This document shows positions 60,214 to 64,000 of a stretch of 64,000 nt of DNA, one piece after another. The translations under genes were made by a program, and so were the position numbers. Position 1 is the first letter of the stretch, and each line of letters begins with the position of its first letter. Source of the stretch: Amblyomma americanum (taxonomy: Eukaryota > Arthropoda > Arachnida > Ixodida > Ixodidae); NCBI RefSeq assembly GCF_052857255.1, contig NC_135502.1:190103257-190167256 (forward strand). Direction: 5' to 3'. The notes beneath the pieces were generated by a model that worked only from the letters and a program-made list of their open reading frames with translations, did no database searches and was not told the DNA's origin.

Positions 60214-62028
60214 TTACGCTGGGGACCGTGAACAGTGGTGGATCGGTTCCATACGTGTTGAAGCCGTGTTGCTCGTGTTCCTTGTAGCGTCGTAACTCTC
60301 GGTATTACCATAATTCAGCATTTTCAGGTCGTTGTCCTTAATGCAGGTGTTCACTCGAGCAATGCACTCTGGTAGAACAAAGCCAAGTACCTGAACCAAA
60401 AAGGGGAAATAGTTCCTCAACATCACCTCGCTCAGGGTGCCACCATGCCCTGTGCCAAAGAATGAAACGTGACTCGATTTAAAGCAGTGTGATGTCAATG
60501 CTGCAGCCGCTACCGATGTTACGCTGGGGACCGTGAACAGTGGTGGATCGGTACCACAGGTGCTGAAGCCGTGTTGCACCATGTTCCTTGTAGCGTCGTA
60601 ACTCTCGGCATTACAGTAATTCAGCGTTTTCATATCGCTTTCGTAAATGCAGGTGTTCAGTCGAACAATGCAGCCTGGTAGAACGAAGCAAAGAATCTTA
60701 TTCAAAAAGAGAAAATGGTTCCTCAACATCGCCGCGCTCAGGGTGCCACCATGCCCAGTGCCAAAGAACGAAACGTGACTCGGTTTAAAGTAGTGTGATG
60801 TCAATGTTACAGCAGATGCCCATGTTACGCTGGTGGCCATGAACAGTAGTGGATCGGTTCCACAGGTGCTGATGCCGTGTTGCTCGATGTTCTTTGCAGT
60901 GTCGTAACTCTGGGTATTACAGTAATTCAGCGTTTTCACGTCGTTTCTGTAAATATAGGTGTTCACTCGAGCAATGCAGCTTGGTAGAACGAAGCCAAAA
61001 ATCAGAACCAATATGACGAAATGGTTCCTCAACATCACCTCGCTCAGGGTGAAACCATGCCCAGTGCCAAAGAACGAAACGTGACTTGATTTAATGCAGT
61101 CTGACGTCAATATAGCAGGAGCTGCCGATGTTACGCTGGGAGCCGTGAACAGTGGGGGATCGGTCCTACAGGTGGTGATGCCATGTTTCTCGGTGTTCCT
61201 TGTAGCGTCGTAACTCTCGGTATCACAGTAATTAAACGTTTTCAGGTCGCTGCCGTAAATGCAGGTTTTCAGTCGAGCAATGCAGCCTGGTAGAACGAAG
61301 CCAAGAGCCTGAACCAAAAAGAGGAAAAGGTTTCTCAACATCACCTCGCTCAGGGAGAAACCATGCCCAGTTCCAAAGAACGAAGCATGAGAAGATTTAT
61401 AGCAGTGTGACGTCAATGTTAGAGCAGCTGCAGTTGTTACGCCTGGAATGGTGAACAGTGGTGGGTCGGTTGTACACGTTCTGATGCCGTGTTGCTCGAT
61501 GTTCTTTGAAGCGTCGTAACTCTCGGGATTGCAGTAATTAAGCGTTTTCATGTCGCTTTCGTAAATGCAGGTGTTCACTCGAGCAATGCGGCCTAGTAGA
61601 ACGAAGCCAAGAACCTCAACCAAAAAGACGAATTGGTGCCTCAACATCGCCGCGCTCAGGGTGCCACCATGCCAAGTGCCAAAGAACGAAACGTGACTCG
61701 GTTTAAAGTAGTGTGATGTCGATGTTACAGCAGATGCCAATGTTACGCTGGTGGCCGTGAACAGTGGTGGATCGGTTCCACAGGTGCTGATGCCGTGTTG
61801 CTCGATGTTCCTTGCAGTGCCGTAACTCTTGTTATTACAGTAATTCAGCTTTTTCACGTCGCTGTCGCAAATGTAGGTGTTCACTCGAGCAATGCAGGCT
61901 GGTAGAACGAAGCCAAGAACCTGAACCAAAAAGACGAAATGGTTCCTCAACATCACCTCGCTAAGGGTGAAACCATGCCCAGTTCCAAAGAACGAAGCAT
62001 GACTAGATTTATAGTAGTGTGACGTCAA
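60214..62028 (-). CDS. Longest repeat-derived open frame, 604 codons
   Basis: The open stretch starts at TTG; the first in-frame ATG is at 61,951-61,953 (MLRNHFVFLVQVLGFVLPAC), leaving 579 codons. It covers six monomers, each exactly or nearly 306 bp, with hydrophobic segments such as FVFLVEVLGFVLLGR, LFLFLVQALGFVLPGC, FVILVLIFGFVLPSC and FLFLNKILCFVLPGC. Cysteines of the tail are often replaced (C to Y, R or D-neighbour changes), and GTGHG becomes GTWHG in one unit. This suggests weak or no constraint. The last repeat is frameshifted by gctcgtgttcc and ends in SRSPA. No family recognised. Confidence 0.25.
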   Translation of the reverse strand: MTSHYYKSSHASFFGTGHGFTLSEVMLRNHFVFLVQVLGFVLPACIARVNTYICDSDVKKLNYCNNKSYGTARNIEQHGISTCGTDPPLFTATSVTLASAVTSTSHYFKPSHVSFFGTWHGGTLSAAMLRHQFVFLVEVLGFVLLGRIARVNTCIYESDMKTLNYCNPESYDASKNIEQHGIRTCTTDPPLFTIPGVTTAAALTLTSHCYKSSHASFFGTGHGFSLSEVMLRNLFLFLVQALGFVLPGCIARLKTCIYGSDLKTFNYCDTESYDATRNTEKHGITTCRTDPPLFTAPSVTSAAPAILTSDCIKSSHVSFFGTGHGFTLSEVMLRNHFVILVLIFGFVLPSCIARVNTYIYRNDVKTLNYCNTQSYDTAKNIEQHGISTCGTDPLLFMATSVTWASAVTLTSHYFKPSHVSFFGTGHGGTLSAAMLRNHFLFLNKILCFVLPGCIVRLNTCIYESDMKTLNYCNAESYDATRNMVQHGFSTCGTDPPLFTVPSVTSVAAAALTSHCFKSSHVSFFGTGHGGTLSEVMLRNYFPFLVQVLGFVLPECIARVNTCIKDNDLKMLNYGNTESYDATRNTSNTASTRMEPIHHCSRSPA

Positions 62029-62225
62029 TGTTGTAGCAGCTGCAGTTGTTACGCTGGGAATGGTGAACAGTGGTGGATCGGTTGTACACGTTGTGATACC
62101 GTGTTGCTCGATGTTCCTTGTAGCGTCGCAACTCTCGGCATTACAGTAATTAAGCGTTTTTATGACGCTTTCGTATTGCAGGTGTTCGCTCGAGCAATGC
62201 TGCCTAGTAGAACGAAGCCAAGAAC

Positions 62226-63188
62226 CTAAACTAAAAAGACGAATTGGTGCCTCAACATCACCTCGCTCAGGGTGTCGCCATGCCCAGTGCCAAAGAACGA
62301 AACCTGACTTGATTTAAAGCAGTGTGACGTAAATACTGCAAGAGCTGCCGATGTTACGCTGGGGGCCATGAACAGTGGGGGATCGGTTCCACAGGTGGTG
62401 ATGCCATGTTGCTCGATGTTCTTTGTAGCGTCGTAACTCTCGGTATTACAGTAATTATTCGTTTTCAGGTCGCTGTCGTAAATGTGGGTGTTCACTCGAG
62501 CAATGCAGCCTCGTAGGACGAAGCTAAGAAGCTGAACAAAAAACGAATTGATATTCCTCAACATCACCTCGCTCAGAGTGCCACCATTGCCAGTGCCAAA
62601 GCACGAAGCGTGACTCGATTTAAAGCAGTGTGACGTCAATGTTGCAGCAGATTTCGATGTTACGCTGGGGGCCGTGAACAGTGGTGGATTGGTTCCACAG
62701 GTGCTGATGCCGTGTTGCTCGATGATCCTGGTAGCGTTGTAACTCTTGGTATTACAGTAATTAAACGTTTTCAGGTCGCTGTCGTAAACGCGGGTGTTCA
62801 ATCTACCAATGCAGCCTGGTGCAGGAATCTGAATCAAAAAGACAAAATTGTTCCTCAACATCACCTCGTTTAGGGTTCCACCATGCCCAGTGCCAAAGAA
62901 CGAAACGTGACTCGATTTAAAGCAGTGTGAAGTCAATTTTGCAGGAGCTGCCGATGTTACGCTAGGGACCGTGAACAGTAGGGATCGGTTCCACAGGTGG
63001 TGATGCCATGTTGGTCTATGTTCCTTGTAGCTTCGTAACTGCCGGTAATACAGTAATTCAGATTTTTCAGGTCTATGTCGTAAATGCAGGTGTTCACTAG
63101 AGCAATGCAGCCTGGTAGAATGAAGCGAAGAACCTGAACCAAAAAGACGAAATGGTTCCTCAACTTCACCTCGCTCAGGGTACCACAA
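62226..63188 (-). CDS. Repeat-derived open frame, 320 codons
   Basis: It begins in the alternative register (MWYPERGEVEEPFRLFGSG) and passes to the main register at LFTVPSVTSAAPAKLTSH through the short gtagggatcgg form. It then reads through about two more repeats. One hydrophobic segment has lost about three codons (FVFLIQIPAPGC, at 62,818-62,830) without breaking the frame; another is FFVQLLSFVLRGC. It ends inside the next hydrophobic stretch at a TAG produced by ctaaactaaaaagac. No family recognised. Confidence 0.15.
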   Translation of the reverse strand: MWYPERGEVEEPFRLFGSGSSLHSTRLHCSSEHLHLRHRPEKSELLYYRQLRSYKEHRPTWHHHLWNRSLLFTVPSVTSAAPAKLTSHCFKSSHVSFFGTGHGGTLNEVMLRNNFVFLIQIPAPGCIGRLNTRVYDSDLKTFNYCNTKSYNATRIIEQHGISTCGTNPPLFTAPSVTSKSAATLTSHCFKSSHASCFGTGNGGTLSEVMLRNINSFFVQLLSFVLRGCIARVNTHIYDSDLKTNNYCNTESYDATKNIEQHGITTCGTDPPLFMAPSVTSAALAVFTSHCFKSSQVSFFGTGHGDTLSEVMLRHQFVFLV

Positions 63189-63879
63189 TGCCCAGTCACA
63201 AAGAACGAAACGTGACTCGTTTGAAGCAGTGTAACAGAAATGTTGCAGCAGCTGCGTATGTTACACTCAGGGCCTTGAACACTGGTGGATCGGTTTCACA
63301 GGTACTGATGCCGCGTTGCTCGATGTTCCTTGTAGCGTCGTATCTCTCGGTATTACAGTATTTAAGCATTTTCAGGTCGCTGTCGTAAATGCAGGTGTTC
63401 AGTCGAGCAAAACAGCCTGGTAGAACGAAGCAAGAACCTCATCCAAAAAGACGAAATGGTTCCTCAAAATCACGTCTATCAGGGTGCCACCATGCCCAGT
63501 GCCAAAGAACGAATCGTGACGCGATTTAAAACAGTGTGACGTCAATGTTGCAGCAGCTGCCGATGTTATGCTGGGGCCATGAACAGTGGTGGATCGGCTC
63601 CACAGGTGCTGATGCCGTGTCGCTCGGTGTTCCTTGTAGCGTCGTGACTCTCGGTAATACAGTAATTGAGCGTTTTAAGGTCGCTATCTTAAATGCAGAT
63701 GTTCATTCGAGCAATGCAGCCTGGTAGAACGAAGCCAAGAACCTGAGCCAAAAAGACGAAATGGCTCCTACACATCACCTCGCTCAGAGTGCCACCATGC
63801 CTTGTGCCAATGAACGAAACGTGACTCGATTTAAAGCACTGTGACGTCAATGTTGCAGCAGATGCCGATGTTACGCTGT

Positions 63880-63889
63880 GGGGGGGGGG
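63880..63889. repeat. Ten-base G run at the monomer's variable G tract
   Basis: Most monomers have three to five Gs here (gctgggggcc or gctggggcc). This unit has ttacgctgtgggggggggg followed by taaacag, an expanded run that also replaces the following cc. It sits exactly at the position whose length separates the 305- and 306-bp forms, so it marks a slippage-prone site. It could also be a sequencing or consensus error in a homopolymer. Confidence 0.8.
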
Positions 63890-64000
63890 TAAACAGTCGT
63901 GGATCGGTTCCACGGGGGCTGATGCCGTGTTGGTCTATGTTCATTGTAGCTTCGTAACTGCCGGTAATACAGTAATTCAGATTTTTCAGGTCTATGTCGT

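Larger units (their letters stand above)
1..64000. repeat. Tandem satellite-like array, about 305/306-bp monomer, window-filling
   Basis: The same landmark order recurs every 303-306 bases across the window: gtgtgacgtcaatg, cagcagctgccgatgtta, a short G tract, tggtggatcggttccac, gtgctgatgccgtgttgctcg, cttgtagcgtcgtaactctcgg, aattcagcgttttcaggtcg, gtaaatgcaggtgttcactc, gaacgaagccaagaacctg, ggttcctcaacatcacctcg, caccatgcccagtgcc, and gtgactcgatttaaa. The window starts and ends inside the array, so its true length is unknown. All monomers lie in the same orientation. Neighbouring units differ by substitutions, small indels and block shuffling, as expected from unequal crossover and gene conversion. 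I see no mobile-element ends or conserved enzyme motifs within or between units. Confidence 0.97.
45720..64000. repeat. Right domain: diverged, mainly 306-bp monomers with a long open minus-strand frame
   Basis: Most units here keep the full G tract (gctgggggccgtgaac or gctggtggccgtgaac) and the gctgtcgtaaatg form, so the period is 306 and the minus-strand frame is maintained from unit to unit. Neighbouring monomers differ more than in the left half, and longer blocks are repeated at larger offsets, for example 51.99-52.67 and 55.65-56.33 kb (offset about 3,663). No sequence other than monomers was seen. Confidence 0.85.

Noticed and set aside
1088..63727. Recurrent plus-strand 63- to 109-codon frames (for example MTSMLQQLPMLCCGHEQWW)
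   Set aside because: The recurrent 63-codon frames begin at GTG, occur mainly where a monomer has the 305-bp form, and end within the same unit. They mirror the minus-strand composition and show no signal peptide or motif.
1..64000. CRISPR-like array of direct repeats
   Set aside because: The whole 305-base unit repeats with no short repeat alternating with unique spacers, and no cas-like frames are present.
1..64000. Prokaryotic genome or phage origin
   Set aside because: No ribosome-binding-site patterns, operons or recognisable bacterial genes appear in 64 kb. A window-filling 305-bp array is typical of eukaryotes.
1..64000. Zinc-finger repeat from the C and H residues in TSHCFKSSH and GTGHG
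   Set aside because: The cysteine and histidine spacing fits no C2H2 or other zinc-finger pattern, and the residues are often replaced between monomers.
1..64000. Transposable element or rDNA spacer array
   Set aside because: No terminal inverted repeats, target-site duplications, polymerase or transposase motifs, or rRNA-like segments were seen anywhere in the window.
1..64000. Monomer as a dimer of about 153-bp half units (nucleosome-related)
   Set aside because: Comparing the two halves of a consensus unit by eye showed no shared order of landmarks. Only the length is suggestive.

Overview
The whole 64 kb window is one tandem array of a roughly 305/306-bp monomer, about 210 units end to end. 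I found no unique flanking sequence, rRNA, tRNA, transposase, reverse transcriptase or ordinary gene. Every stretch I inspected can be phased on shared landmarks: the palindrome TGACGTCA, the E-box CAGCTG, TTTAAA, CACCATGCCCAG and CTCGAGCAATG. This is the organisation of eukaryotic satellite DNA or of a massively amplified short gene. CpG is not depleted (about 20 per monomer), which argues against a heavily methylated vertebrate-type genome. The organism cannot be named from the sequence.

Layout. (1) About 1-27.3 kb is a mosaic of four recurring monomer families (304, 305, 306 and 306 bp). It is shuffled by recent block duplications of 2 to about 20 monomers, and minus-strand reading frames are broken in almost every monomer. 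(2) About 27.3-31.6 kb holds two 2,130-bp seven-monomer units in tandem. (3) 28,124-36,921 is repeated as 36,922-45,719, an 8,798-bp tandem duplication with only one difference noticed in the stretches compared; it includes the second 2,130-bp unit and most of the first. (4) About 45.7-64 kb consists of more diverged, mostly 306-bp monomers. Because 306 = 3 x 102, one minus-strand frame stays open through several consecutive monomers, giving ORFs of up to 604 codons built from a 102-residue repeat. Islands of left-type monomers occur near 48.2-48.8, 57.4-57.9 and 63.2-63.6 kb.

The most interesting reading is on the minus strand. Each monomer carries, in order, an E-box, a CRE palindrome, TTTAAA six bases later, a tiny upstream ORF, and an ATG opening a hydrophobic signal-peptide-like stretch (MLRNHFVFLVQVLGFVLPGC) followed by a cysteine-containing tail. 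The monomer may descend from a small secreted-protein gene with its own promoter, or the array may be a bank of CRE/E-box sites. Plain non-coding satellite DNA with a fortuitously open frame is at least as likely: substitutions look radical, most computed ORF starts are TTG/GTG, and left-domain monomers are frameshifted. Coding entries therefore carry low confidence.
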